DNA from: Allodiplogaster sudhausi
Lineage: Eukaryota > Nematoda > Chromadorea > Rhabditida > Diplogasteridae
Length of the DNA stretch: 64,000 nucleotides
Direction of reading: 5' to 3'
NCBI GenBank assembly: GCA_945643635.1
Contig: CALZFC010000160.1
Span: 124,001-188,000 of the forward strand
Shown here: in pieces, positions 11,299 to 24,328 of the stretch
Layout of the letters: each line of letters starts with the position of its first letter
How positions within the stretch are numbered: the first letter of the stretch is position 1
Notes under the pieces: model-generated
What the model was told of the DNA's origin: nothing
Database searches by the model: none
The model's input: only the letters and a program-made list of their open reading frames with translations
Position numbers and translations under genes: made by a program

Positions 11299-12874
11299 TC
11301 AAAGTGGTCCGAATTGTATTTAAACGAACCGTCTTGACGAGATCTAACTATAATACCTTCACTAGTAGAATACCTATCACGACTTGGCCAGAACATGTCA
11401 AAATGTGAATTTGTCTAAAATTGACCATATCTTTTTTTGTCTAACATTGACCATATCTTTTTTTCTGATGATTCAAAGTGGTCCGAATTGTATTTAAACG
11501 AACCGTCTTGACGAGATCTAACTATGCATACCTTCACTAGTAGAATACCTATCATGACTTGGCCAGAACATGTCAAAATGTGATTTGTCTAAAATTGACC
11601 ATATCTTTTTTTGTCTAAAATTGACCATATCTTTTTTTCTGATGATTCAAAGTGGTCCGAATTGTATTTAAACGAACCGTCTTGACGAGATCTAACTATA
11701 CATACCTTCACTAGTAGAATACCTATCACGACTTGGCCAGAACATGTCAAAATGTGAATTTGTCTAAAATTGACCATATCTTTTTTTGTCTAACATTGAC
11801 CATATCTTTTTTCTGATGATTCAAAGTGGTCCGAATTGTATTTAAACGAACCGTCTTGACGAGATCTAACTATGCATACCTTCACTAGTAGAATACCTAT
11901 CACGACTTGGCCAGAACATGTCAAAATGTGAATTTGTCTAAAATTGACCATATTTTTTTTTGTCTAACATTGACCATATCTTTTTTCTGATGATTCAAAG
12001 TGGTCCGAATTGTATTTAAACGAACCGTCTTGACGAGATCTAACTATGCATACCTTCACTAGTAGAAGAATACCTATCACGACTTGGCCAGAACATGTCA
12101 AAATGTGAATTTGTCTAAAATTGACCATATCTTTTTTTTGTCTAACATTGACCATATCTTTTTTTCTGATGATTCAAAGTGGTCCGAATTGTATTTAAAC
12201 GAACCGTCTTGACGAGATCTAACTATGCATACCTTCACTAGTAGAATACCTATCACGACTTGGCCAGAACATGTCAAAATGTGAATTTGTCTAAAATTGA
12301 CCATATCTTTTTTTGTCTAACATTGACCATATCTTTTTTCTGATGATTCAAAGTGGTCCGAATTGTATTTAAACGAACCGTCTTGACGAGATCTAACTAT
12401 GCATACCTTCACTAGTAGAATACCTATCATGACTTGGCCAGAACATGTCAAAATGTGATTTGTCTAAAATTGACCATATCTTTTTTTGTCTAAAATTGAC
12501 CATATCTTTTTTTCTAATGATTCAAAGTGGTCCGAATTGTATTTAAACGAACCGTCTTGACGAGATCTAACTATGCATACCTTCACTAGTAGAAGAATAC
12601 CTATCATGACTTGGCCAGAACATGTCAAAATGTGATTTGTCTAAAATTGACCATATCTTTTTTTGTCTAAAATTGACCATATCTTTTTTTCTGATGATTC
12701 AAAGTGGTCCGAATTGTATTTAAACGAACCGTCTTGACGAGATCTAACTATGCATACCTTCACTAGTAGAATACCTATCACGACTTGGCCAGAACATGTC
12801 AAAATGTGAATTTGTCTAAAATTGACCATATCTTTTTTTTGTCTAACATTGACCATATCTTTTTTTCTAATGAT
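11299..12874 (+). repeat. Irregular monomers and partial third 5-mer
   Basis: Monomers at 11299-12347 are mostly CACGAC/GAATTTG/TAACAT types without a clear higher-order period. From 12348 the first three monomers of the 5-mer return (short GATTTGTCT/CTAATG, long GATTTGTCT/CTGATG, CACGAC/GAATTTG), and the pattern then ends at zone 3. Confidence 0.65.
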
Positions 12875-13224
12875 TCAAAGTGGTCCGAATTGTATTTAAA
12901 CGAACCGTCTTGACGAGATCTAACTATGCATACCTTCACTAGTAGAATACCTATCATGACTTGGCCAGAACATGTCAAAATGTGATTTATCTAAAATTGA
13001 CCATATCTTTTTTTGTCTAAAATTGACCATATCTTTTTTTCTAATGATTCAAAGTGGTCCGAATTGTATTTAAACGAACCGTCTTGACGAGATCTAACTA
13101 TGCATACCTTCACTAGTAGAATACCTATCATGACTTGGCCAGAACATGTCAAAATGTGATTTTATCTAAAATTGACCATATCTTTTTTTTGTCTAAAATT
13201 GACCATATCTTTTTTTCTGATGAT

Positions 13225-14464
13225 TCAAAGTGGTCCGAATTGTATTTAAACGAACCGTCTTGACGAGATCTAACTATGCATACCTTCACTAGTAGAATAC
13301 CTATCATGACTTGGCCAGAACATGTCAAAATGTGATTTATCTAAAATTGACCATATCTTTTTTTGTCTAAAATTGACCATATCTTTTTTTCTAATGATTC
13401 AAAGTGGTCCGAATTGTATTTAAACGAACCGTCTTGACGAGATCTAACTATGCATACCTTCACTAGTAGAAGAATACCTATCATGACTTGGCCAGAACAT
13501 GTCAAAATGTGATTTTATCTAAAATTGACCATATCTTTTTTTGTCTAAAATTGACCATATCTTTTTTTCTGATGATTCAAAGTGGTCCTAATTGTATTTA
13601 AACGAACCGTCTTGACGAGATCTAACTATGCATACCTTCACTAGTAGAAGAATACCTATCACGACTTGGCCAGAACGTGTCAAAATGTGAATTTGTCTAA
13701 AATTGACCATATCTTTTTTTGTCTAACATTGACCATATATTTTTTTTTCTAATGATTCAAAGTGGTCCGAATTGTATTTAAACGAACCGTCTTGACGAGA
13801 TCTAACTATACATACCTTCACTAGTAGAATACCTATCACGACTTGGCCAGAACATGTCAAAATGTGATTTTATCTAAAATTGACCATATCTTTTTTTGTC
13901 TAAAATTGACCATATCTTTTTTTCTGATGATTCAAAGTGGTCCGAATTGTATTTAAACGAACCGTCTTGACGAGATCTAACTATGCATACCTTCACTAGT
14001 AGAAGAATACCTATCATGACTTGGCCAGAACATGTCAAAATGTGATTTTATCTAAAATTGACCATATCTTTTTTTTGTCTAAAATTGACCATATCTTTTT
14101 TTCTGATGATTCAAAGTGGTCCGAATTGTATTTAAACGAACCGTCTTGACGAGATCTAACTATGCATACCTTCACTAGTAGTAGAATACCTATCACGACT
14201 TGGCCAGAACGTGTCAAAATGTGAATTTGTCTAAAATTGACCATATTTTTTTTTGTCTAACATTGACCATATCTTTTTTTTCTAATGATTCAAAGTGGTC
14301 CGAATTGTATTTAAACGAACCGTCTTGACGAGATCTAACTATGCATACCTTCACTAGTAGAATACCTATCACGACTTGGCCAGAACATGTCAAAATGTGA
14401 ATTTGTCTAAAATTGACCATATCTTTTTTTGTCTAACATTGACCATATCTTTTTTTCTAATGAT
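13225..14464 (+). repeat. 7-monomer core, zone 3 copy 1 (1,240 bp)
   Basis: The seven-variant series matches 179-1421 and 1954-3193 in order: GATTTATCT; long GATTTTATCT; CACGAC/ACGTG/GAATTTG; TATACAT/GATTTTATCT; long GATTTTATCT; AGTAGTAGAAT/ACGTG; short CACGAC/GAATTTG. It carries GGTCCTA near 13586, a base change otherwise seen only near 1076. Confidence 0.8.
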
Positions 14465-14819
14465 TCAAAGTGGTCCGAATTGTATTTAAACGAACCGTCT
14501 TGACGAGATCTAACTATGCATACCTTCACTAGTAGAATACCTATCATGACTTGGCCAGAACATGTCAAAATGTGATTTTATCTAAAATTGACCATATCTT
14601 TTTTTTGTCTAAAATTGACCATATCTTTTTTTCTGATGATTCAAAGTGGTCCGAATTGTATTTAAACGAACCGTCTTGACGAGATCTAACTATGCATACC
14701 TTCACTAGTAGTAGAATACCTATCACGACTTGGCCAGAACATGTCAAAATGTGAATTTGTCTAAAATTGACCATATTTTTTTTTGTCTAACATTGACCAT
14801 ATCTTTTTTTTCTAATGAT

Positions 14820-16060
14820 TCAAAGTGGTCCGAATTGTATTTAAACGAACCGTCTTGACGAGATCTAACTATGCATACCTTCACTAGTAGAATACCTATC
14901 ATGACTTGGCCAGAACATGTCAAAATGTGATTTATCTAAAATTGACCATATCTTTTTTTGTCTAAAATTGACCATATCTTTTTTTCTAATGATTCAAAGT
15001 GGTCCGAATTGTATTTAAACGAACCGTCTTGACGAGATCTAACTATGCATACCTTCACTAGTAGAAGAATACCTATCATGACTTGGCCAGAACATGTCAA
15101 AATGTGATTTTATCTAAAATTGACCATATCTTTTTTTTGTCTAAAATTGACCATATCTTTTTTTCTGATGATTCAAAGTGGTCCGAATTGTATTTAAACG
15201 AACCGTCTTGACGAGATCTAACTATGCATACCTTCACTAGTAGAAGAATACCTATCACGACTTGGCCAGAACGTGTCAAAATGTGAATTTGTCTAAAATT
15301 GACCATATCTTTTTTTGTCTAACATTGACCATATATTTTTTTTTCTAATGATTCAAAGTGGTCCGAATTGTATTTAAACGAACCGTCTTGACGAGATCTA
15401 ACTATACATACCTTCACTAGTAGAATACCTATCACGACTTGGCCAGAACATGTCAAAATGTGATTTTATCTAAAATTGACCATATCTTTTTTTTGTCTAA
15501 AATTGACCATATCTTTTTTTCTGATGATTCAAAGTGGTCCGAATTGTATTTAAACGAACCGTCTTGACGAGATCTAACTATGCATACCTTCACTAGTAGA
15601 AGAATACCTATCATGACTTCCCCAGAACATGTCAAAATGTGATTTTATCTAAAATTGACCATATCTTTTTTTGTCTAAAATTGACCATATCTTTTTTTCT
15701 GATGATTCAAAGTGGTCCGAATTGTATTTAAACGAACCGTCTTGACGAGATCTAACTATGCATACCTTCACTAGTAGTAGAATACCTATCACGACTTGGC
15801 CAGAACATGTCAAAATGTGAATTTGTCTAAAATTGACCATATTTTTTTTTGTCTAACATTGACCATATCTTTTTTTCTAATGATTCAAAGTGGTCCGAAT
15901 TGTATTTAAACGAACCGTCTTGACGAGATCTAACTATGCATACCTTCACTAGTAGAATACCTATCACGACTTGGCCAGAACATGTCAAAATGTGAATTTG
16001 TCTAAAATTGACCATATCTTTTTTTTGTCTAACATTGACCATATCTTTTTTTCTGATGAT
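14820..16060 (+). repeat. 7-monomer core, zone 3 copy 2 (1,241 bp)
   Basis: Same seven-variant order as 13225-14464. It includes the last CTTCCCC copy in the window (near 15619) and an AGTAGTAGAAT monomer near 15770. It is separated from the previous core by two hybrid monomers (14465-14819), one of which repeats AGTAGTAGAAT near 14705. Confidence 0.8.
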
Positions 16061-17642
16061 TCAAAGTGGTCCGAATTGTATTTAAACGAACCGTCTTGAC
16101 GAGATCTAACTATGCATACCTTCACTAGTAGAATACCTATCATGACTTGGCCAGAACATGTCAAAATGTGATTTATCTAAAATTGACCATATCTTTTTTT
16201 GTCTAAAATTGACCATATCTTTTTTTCTGATGATTCAAAGTGGTCCGAATTGTATTTAAACGAACCGTCTTGACGAGATCTAACTATGCATACCTTCACT
16301 AGTAGAAGAATACCTATCATGACTTGGCCAGAACATGTCAAAATGTGATTTATCTAAAATTGACCATATCTTTTTTTGTCTAAAATTGACCATATCTTTT
16401 TTTCTGATGATTCAAAGTGGTCCGAATTGTATTTAAACGAACCGTCTTGACGAGATCTAACTATGCATACCTTCACTAGTAGAAGAATACCTATCATGAC
16501 TTGGCCAGAACATGTCAAAATGTGATTTATCTAAAATTGACCATATCTTTTTTTGTCTAACATTGACCATATCTTTTTTTCTAATGATTCAAAGTGGTCC
16601 GAATTGTATTTAAACGAACCGTCTTGACGAGATCTAACTATGCATACCTTCACTAGTAGAATACCTATCATGACTTGGCCAGAACATGTCAAAATGTGAT
16701 TTATCTAAAATTGACCATATCTTTTTTTGTCTAAAATTGACCATATCTTTTTTTCTGATGATTCAAAGTGGTCCGAATTGTATTTAAACGAACCGTCTTG
16801 ACGAGATCTAACTATGCATACCTTCACTAGTAGAATACCTATCATGACTTGGCCAGAACATGTCAAAATGTGATTTTATCTAAAATTGACCATATCTTTT
16901 TTTTGTCTAAAATTGACCATATCTTTTTTTCTGATGATTCAAAGTGGTCCGAATTGTATTTAAACGAACCGTCTTGACGAGATCTAACTATGCATACCTT
17001 CACTAGTAGAAGAATACCTATCACGACTTGGCCAGAACATGTCAAAATGTGAATTTGTCTAAAATTGACCATATCTTTTTTTGTCTAACATTGACCATAT
17101 CTTTTTTTCTAATGATTCAAAGTGGTCCGAATTGTATTTAAACGAACCGTCTTGACGAGATCTAACTATGCATACCTTCACTAGTAGAATACCTATCACG
17201 ACTTGGCCAGAACATGTCAAAATGTGATTTTATCTAAAATTGACCATATCTTTTTTTTGTCTAAAATTGACCATATCTTTTTTTCTGATGATTCAAAGTG
17301 GTCCGAATTGTATTTAAACGAACCGTCTTGACGAGATCTAACTATGCATACCTTCACTAGTAGAATACCTATCACGACTTGGCCAGAACATGTCAAAATG
17401 TGAATTTGTCTAAAATTGACCATATTTTTTTTTGTCTAACATTGACCATATCTTTTTTTCTGATGATTCAAAGTGGTCCGAATTGTATTTAAACGAACCG
17501 TCTTGACGAGATCTAACTATGCATACCTTCACTAGTAGAATACCTATCACGACTTGGCCAGAACATGTCAAAATGTGAATTTGTCTAAAATTGACCATAT
17601 CTTTTTTTGTCTAACATTGACCATATCTTTTTTTCTGATGAT
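16061..17642 (+). repeat. Irregular monomers between cores
   Basis: Nine monomers, dominated by GATTTATCT copies followed by CACGAC/GAATTTG copies, in no order that repeats nearby. Nothing other than satellite is present. Confidence 0.7.
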
Positions 17643-18879
17643 TCAAAGTGGTCCGAATTGTATTTAAACGAACCGTCTTGACGAGATCTAACTATGCATA
17701 CCTTCACTAGTAGAATACCTATCATGACTTGGCCAGAACATGTCAAAATGTGATTTATCTAAAATTGACCATATCTTTTTTTGTCTAAAATTGACCATAT
17801 CTTTTTTTCTAATGATTCAAAGTGGTCCGAATTGTATTTAAACGAACCGTCTTGACGAGATCTAACTATGCATACCTTCACTAGTAGAAGAATACCTATC
17901 ATGACTTGGCCAGAACATGTCAAAATGTGATTTATCTAAAATTGACCATATCTTTTTTTGTCTAAAATTGACCATATCTTTTTTTCTGATGATTCAAAGT
18001 GGTCCGAATTGTATTTAAACGAACCGTCTTGACGAGATCTAACTATGCATACCTTCACTAGTAGAAGAATACCTATCATGACTTGGCCAGAACATGTCAA
18101 AATGTGATTTATCTAAAATTGACCATATCTTTTTTTTGTCTAACATTGACCATATCTTTTTTTCTGATGATTCAAAGTGGTCCGAATTGTATTTAAACGA
18201 ACCGTCTTGACGAGATCTAACTATGCATACCTTCACTAGTAGAATACCTATCATGACTTGGCCAGAACATGTCAAAATGTGATTTATCTAAAATTGACCA
18301 TATCTTTTTTTGTCTAAAATTGACCATATCTTTTTTTCTGATGATTCAAAGTGGTCCGAATTGTATTTAAACGAACCGTCTTGACGAGATCTAACTATGC
18401 ATACCTTCACTAGTAGAAGAATACCTATCATGACTTGGCCAGAACATGTCAAAATGTGATTTTATCTAAAATTGACCATATCTTTTTTTTGTCTAAAATT
18501 GACCATATCTTTTTTTCTGATGATTCAAAGTGGTCCGAATTGTATTTAAACGAACCGTCTTGACGAGATCTAACTATGCATACCTTCACTAGTAGAAGAA
18601 TACCTATCACGACTTGGCCAGAACATGTCAAAATGTGAATTTGTCTAAAATTGACCATATCTTTTTTTGTCTAACATTGACCATATATTTTTTTTCTAAT
18701 GATTCAAAGTGGTCCGAATTGTATTTAAACGAACCGTCTTGACGAGATCTAACTATACATACCTTCACTAGTAGAATACCTATCACGACTTGGCCAGAAC
18801 ATGTCAAAATGTGATTTTATCTAAAATTGACCATATCTTTTTTTTGTCTAAAATTGACCATATCTTTTTTTCTGATGAT
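17643..18879 (+). repeat. 7-monomer block duplicated ~3.18 kb downstream, copy 1
   Basis: Variant order: short GATTTATCT; long GATTTATCT; long GATTTATCT with TAACAT; short GATTTATCT; long GATTTTATCT; long CACGAC/GAATTTG; TATACAT/GATTTTATCT. The same order is found at 20824-22058. The third monomer, with a T-run of eight then TAACAT after GATTTATCT, is distinctive to this pair. Confidence 0.72.
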
Positions 18880-19582
18880 TCAAAGTGGTCCGAATTGTAT
18901 TTAAACGAACCGTCTTGACGAGATCTAACTATGCATACCTTCACTAGTAGAATACCTATCATGACTTGGCCAGAACATGTCAAAATGTGATTTATCTAAA
19001 ATTGACCATATCTTTTTTTGTCTAAAATTGACCATATCTTTTTTTCTAATGATTCAAAGTGGTCCGAATTGTATTTAAACGAACCGTCTTGACGAGATCT
19101 AACTATGCATACCTTCACTAGTAGAAGAATACCTATCATGACTTGGCCAGAACATGTCAAAATGTGATTTATCTAAAATTGACCATATCTTTTTTTGTCT
19201 AAAATTGACCATATCTTTTTTTCTGATGATTCAAAGTGGTCCGAATTGTATTTAAACGAACCGTCTTGACGAGATCTAACTATGCATACCTTCACTAGTA
19301 GAATACCTATCATGACTTGGCCAGAACATGTCAAAATGTGATTTATCTAAAATTGACCATATCTTTTTTTGTCTAAAATTGACCATATCTTTTTTTCTGA
19401 TGATTCAAAGTGGTCCGAATTGTATTTAAACGAACCGTCTTGACGAGATCTAACTATGCATACCTTCACTAGTAGAAGAATACCTATCATGACTTGGCCA
19501 GAACATGTCAAAATGTGATTTTATCTAAAATTGACCATATCTTTTTTTGTCTAAAATTGACCATATCTTTTTTTCTGATGAT
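18880..19582 (+). repeat. Four monomers between block and core
   Basis: Alternating short and long monomers (GATTTATCT, GATTTATCT, GATTTATCT, GATTTTATCT) without higher-order structure of their own. Confidence 0.7.
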
Positions 19583-20823
19583 TCAAAGTGGTCCGAATTG
19601 TATTTAAACGAACCGTCTTGACGAGATCTAACTATGCATACCTTCACTAGTAGAATACCTATCATGACTTGGCCAGAACATGTCAAAATGTGATTTATCT
19701 AAAATTGACCATATCTTTTTTTGTCTAAAATTGACCATATCTTTTTTTCTAATGATTCAAAGTGGTCCGAATTGTATTTAAACGAACCGTCTTGACGAGA
19801 TCTAACTATGCATACCTTCACTAGTAGAAGAATACCTATCATGACTTGGCCAGAACATGTCAAAATGTGATTTTATCTAAAATTGACCATATCTTTTTTT
19901 TGTCTAAAATTGACCATATCTTTTTTTCTGATGATTCAAAGTGGTCCGAATTGTATTTAAACGAACCGTCTTGACGAGATCTAACTATGCATACCTTCAC
20001 TAGTAGAAGAATACCTATCACGACTTGGCCAGAACATGTCAAAATGTGAATTTGTCTAAAATTGACCATATCTTTTTTTGTCTAACATTGACCATATTTT
20101 TTTTTCTAATGATTCAAAGTGGTCCGAATTGTATTTAAACGAACCGTCTTGACGAGATCTAACTATGCATACCTTCACTAGTAGAATACCTATCACGACT
20201 TGGCCAGAACATGTCAAAATGTGATTTTATCTAAAATTGACCATATCTTTTTTTTGTCTAAAATTGACCATATCTTTTTTTCTGATGATTCAAAGTGGTC
20301 CGAATTGTATTTAAACGAACCGTCTTGACGAGATCTAACTATGCATACCTTCACTAGTAGAAGAATACCTATCATGACTTGGCCAGAACATGTCAAAATG
20401 TGATTTTATCTAAAATTGACCATATCTTTTTTTTGTCTAAAATTGACCATATCTTTTTTTCTGATGATTCAAAGTGGTCCGAATTGTATTTAAACGAACC
20501 GTCTTGACGAGATCTAACTATGCATACCTTCACTAGTAGTAGAATACCTATCACGACTTGGCCAGAACATGTCAAAATGTGAATTTGTCTAAAATTGACC
20601 ATATTTTTTTTTGTCTAACATTGACCATATCTTTTTTTTCTAATGATTCAAAGTGGTCCGAATTGTATTTAAACGAACCGTCTTGACGAGATCTAACTAT
20701 GCATACCTTCACTAGTAGAATACCTATCACGACTTGGCCAGAACATGTCAAAATGTGAATTTGTCTAAAATTGACCATATCTTTTTTTTGTCTAACATTG
20801 ACCATATCTTTTTTTCTAATGAT
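19583..20823 (+). repeat. 7-monomer core, zone 3 copy 3 (1,241 bp)
   Basis: Same seven-variant order as 13225-14464, with the AGTAGTAGAAT monomer near 20531. Here the sixth monomer has ACATG rather than ACGTG. Confidence 0.78.
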
Positions 20824-22058
20824 TCAAAGTGGTCCGAATTGTATTTAAACGAACCGTCTTGACGAGATCTAACTATGCATACCTTCACTAGTAGAATACC
20901 TATCATGACTTGGCCAGAACATGTCAAAATGTGATTTATCTAAAATTGACCATATCTTTTTTTGTCTAAAATTGACCATATCTTTTTTCTAATGATTCAA
21001 AGTGGTCCGAATTGTATTTAAACGAACCGTCTTGACGAGATCTAACTATGCATACCTTCACTAGTAGAAGAATACCTATCATGACTTGGCCAGAACATGT
21101 CAAAATGTGATTTATCTAAAATTGACCATATCTTTTTTTGTCTAAAATTGACCATATCTTTTTTTCTGATGATTCAAAGTGGTCCGAATTGTATTTAAAC
21201 GAACCGTCTTGACGAGATCTAACTATGCATACCTTCACTAGTAGAAGAATACCTATCATGACTTGGCCAGAACATGTCAAAATGTGATTTATCTAAAATT
21301 GACCATATCTTTTTTTTGTCTAACATTGACCATATCTTTTTTTCTGATGATTCAAAGTGGTCCGAATTGTATTTAAACGAACCGTCTTGACGAGATCTAA
21401 CTATGCATACCTTCACTAGTAGAATACCTATCATGACTTGGCCAGAACATGTCAAAATGTGATTTATCTAAAATTGACCATATCTTTTTTTGTCTAAAAT
21501 TGACCATATCTTTTTTTCTAATGATTCAAAGTGGTCCGAATTGTATTTAAACGAACCGTCTTGACGAGATCTAACTATGCATACCTTCACTAGTAGAAGA
21601 ATACCTATCATGACTTGGCCAGAACATGTCAAAATGTGATTTTATCTAAAATTGACCATATCTTTTTTTTGTCTAAAATTGACCATATCTTTTTTTCTGA
21701 TGATTCAAAGTGGTCCGAATTGTATTTAAACGAACCGTCTTGACGAGATCTAACTATGCATACCTTCACTAGTAGAAGAATACCTATCACGACTTGGCCA
21801 GAACATGTCAAAATGTGAATTTGTCTAAAATTGACCATATCTTTTTTTGTCTAACATTGACCATATTTTTTTTTCTGATGATTCAAAGTGGTCCGAATTG
21901 TATTTAAACGAACCGTCTTGACGAGATCTAACTATACATACCTTCACTAGTAGAATACCTATCACGACTTGGCCAGAACATGTCAAAATGTGATTTTATC
22001 TAAAATTGACCATATCTTTTTTTTGTCTAAAATTGACCATATCTTTTTTTCTGATGAT
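20824..22058 (+). repeat. 7-monomer block, copy 2
   Basis: Repeats the variant order of 17643-18879 with only end-type changes (CTAATG versus CTGATG in two monomers) and a one-base T-run difference near 20991. The offset between copies is about 3,180 bp, or 18 monomers. Confidence 0.72.
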
Positions 22059-24176
22059 TCAAAGTGGTCCGAATTGTATTTAAACGAACCGTCTTGACGA
22101 GATCTAACTATGCATACCTTCACTAGTAGAAGAATACCTATCATGACTTGGCCAGAACATGTCAAAATGTGATTTTATCTAAAATTGACCATATCTTTTT
22201 TTTGTCTAAAATTGACCATATCTTTTTTTCTGATGATTCAAAGTGGTCCGAATTGTATTTAAACGAACCGTCTTGACGAGATCTAACTATGCATACCTTC
22301 ACTAGTAGAAATACCTATCACGACTTGGCCAGAACATGTCAAAATGTGAATTTGTCTAAAATTGACCATATTTTTTTTTGTCTAACATTGACCATATCTT
22401 TTTTTCTAATGATTCAAAGTGGTCCGAATTGTATTTAAACGAACCGTCTTGACGAGATCTAACTATACATACCTTCACTAGTAGAATACCTATCACGACT
22501 TGGCCAGAACATGTCAAAATGTGAATTTGTCTAAAATTGACCATATCTTTTTTTGTCTAACATTGACCATATCTTTTTTTCTGATGATTCAAAGTGGTCC
22601 GAATTGTATTTAAACGAACCGTCTTGACGAGATCTAACTATGCATACCTTCACTAGTAGAATACCTATCATGACTTGGCCAGAACATGTCAAAATGTGAT
22701 TTATCTAAAATTGACCATATCTTTTTTTGTCTAAAATTGACCATATCTTTTTTTCTAATGATTCAAAGTGGTCCGAATTGTATTTAAACGAACCGTCTTG
22801 ACGAGATCTAACTATGCATACCTTCACTAGTAGAAGAATACCTATCATGACTTGGCCAGAACATGTCAAAATGTGATTTTATCTAAAATTGACCATATCT
22901 TTTTTTTGTCTAAAATTGACCATATCTTTTTTTCTGATGATTCAAAGTGGTCCGAATTGTATTTAAACGAACCGTCTTGACGAGATCTAACTATAAATAC
23001 CTTCACTAGTAGAATACCTATCACGACTTGGCCAGAACATGTCAAAATGTGAATTTGTCTAAAATTGACCATATCTTTTTTTTGTCTAACATTGACCATA
23101 TCTTTTTTTCTGATGATTCAAAGTGGTCCGAATTGTATTTAAACGAACCGTCTTGACGAGATCTAACTATGCATACCTTCACTAGTAGAATACCTATCAT
23201 GACTTGGCCAGAACATGTCAAAATGTGATTTATCTAAAATTGACCATATCTTTTTTTTGTCTAAAATTGACCATATCTTTTTTTCTAATGATTCAAAGTG
23301 GTCCGAATTGTATTTAAACGAACCGTCTTGACGAGATCTAACTATGCATACCTTCACTAGTAGAAGAATACCTATCATGACTTGGCCAGAACATGTCAAA
23401 ATGTGATTTTATCTAAAATTGACCATATCTTTTTTTTGTCTAAAATTGACCATATCTTTTTTTCTGATGATTCAAAGTGGTCCGAATTGTATTTAAACGA
23501 ACCGTCTTGACGAGATCTAACTATGCATACCTTCACTAGTAGAATACCTATCATGACTTGGCCAGAACATGTCAAAATGTGATTTATCTAAAATTGACCA
23601 TATCTTTTTTTGTCTAAAATTGACCATATCTTTTTTTCTATGATTCAAAGTGGTCCGAATTGTATTTAAACGAACCGTCTTGACGAGATCTAACTATGCA
23701 TACCTTCACTAGTAGAAGAATACCTATCATGACTTGGCCAGAACATGTCAAAATGTGATTTTATCTAAAATTGACCATATCTTTTTTTTGTCTAAAATTG
23801 ACCATATCTTTTTTTCTGATGATTCAAAGTGGTCCGAATTGTATTTAAACGAACCGTCTTGACGAGATCTAACTATGCATACCTTCACTAGTAGAAGAAT
23901 ACCTATCACGACTTGGCCAGAACATGTCAAAATGTGAATTTGTCTAAAATTGACCATATCTTTTTTTGTCTAACATTGACCATATCTTTTTTTCTAATGA
24001 TTCAAAGTGGTCCGAATTGTATTTAAACGAACCGTCTTGACGAGATCTAACTATACATACCTTCACTAGTAGAATACCTATCACGACTTGGCCAGAACAT
24101 GTCAAAATGTGATTTTATCTAAAATTGACCATATCTTTTTTTTGTCTAAATTGACCATATCTTTTTTTCTGATGAT

Positions 24177-24328
24177 TCAAAGTGGTCCGAATTGTATTTA
24201 AACGAACCGTCTTGACGAGATCTAACTATGCATACCTTCACTAGTAGAAGAATACCTATCATGACTTGGCCAGAACATGTCAAAATGTGATTTTATCTAA
24301 AATTGACCATATCTTTTTTTCTGATGAT
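24177..24328 (+). repeat. Contracted monomer with one subrepeat (152 bp)
   Basis: After GATTTTATCTAAAATTGACC the T-run leads directly to CTGATGATTC, so one 27-bp subrepeat is missing. The preceding monomer also lost one A (TCTAAATTG). Confidence 0.9.

Larger units (their letters stand above)
9551..12874 (+). repeat. Array zone 2: GATTTGTCT monomers, 5-mer order
   Basis: CATGAC monomers here have GATTTGTCT in place of GATTTATCT or GATTTTATCT, and many last T-runs are shortened to CTTTTTTCTG. The zone is bounded on both sides by zone-1 types, so it looks like a locally amplified block inserted into older array. CTATAATACC, a one-base-shorter form, occurs near 11350. Confidence 0.8.
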
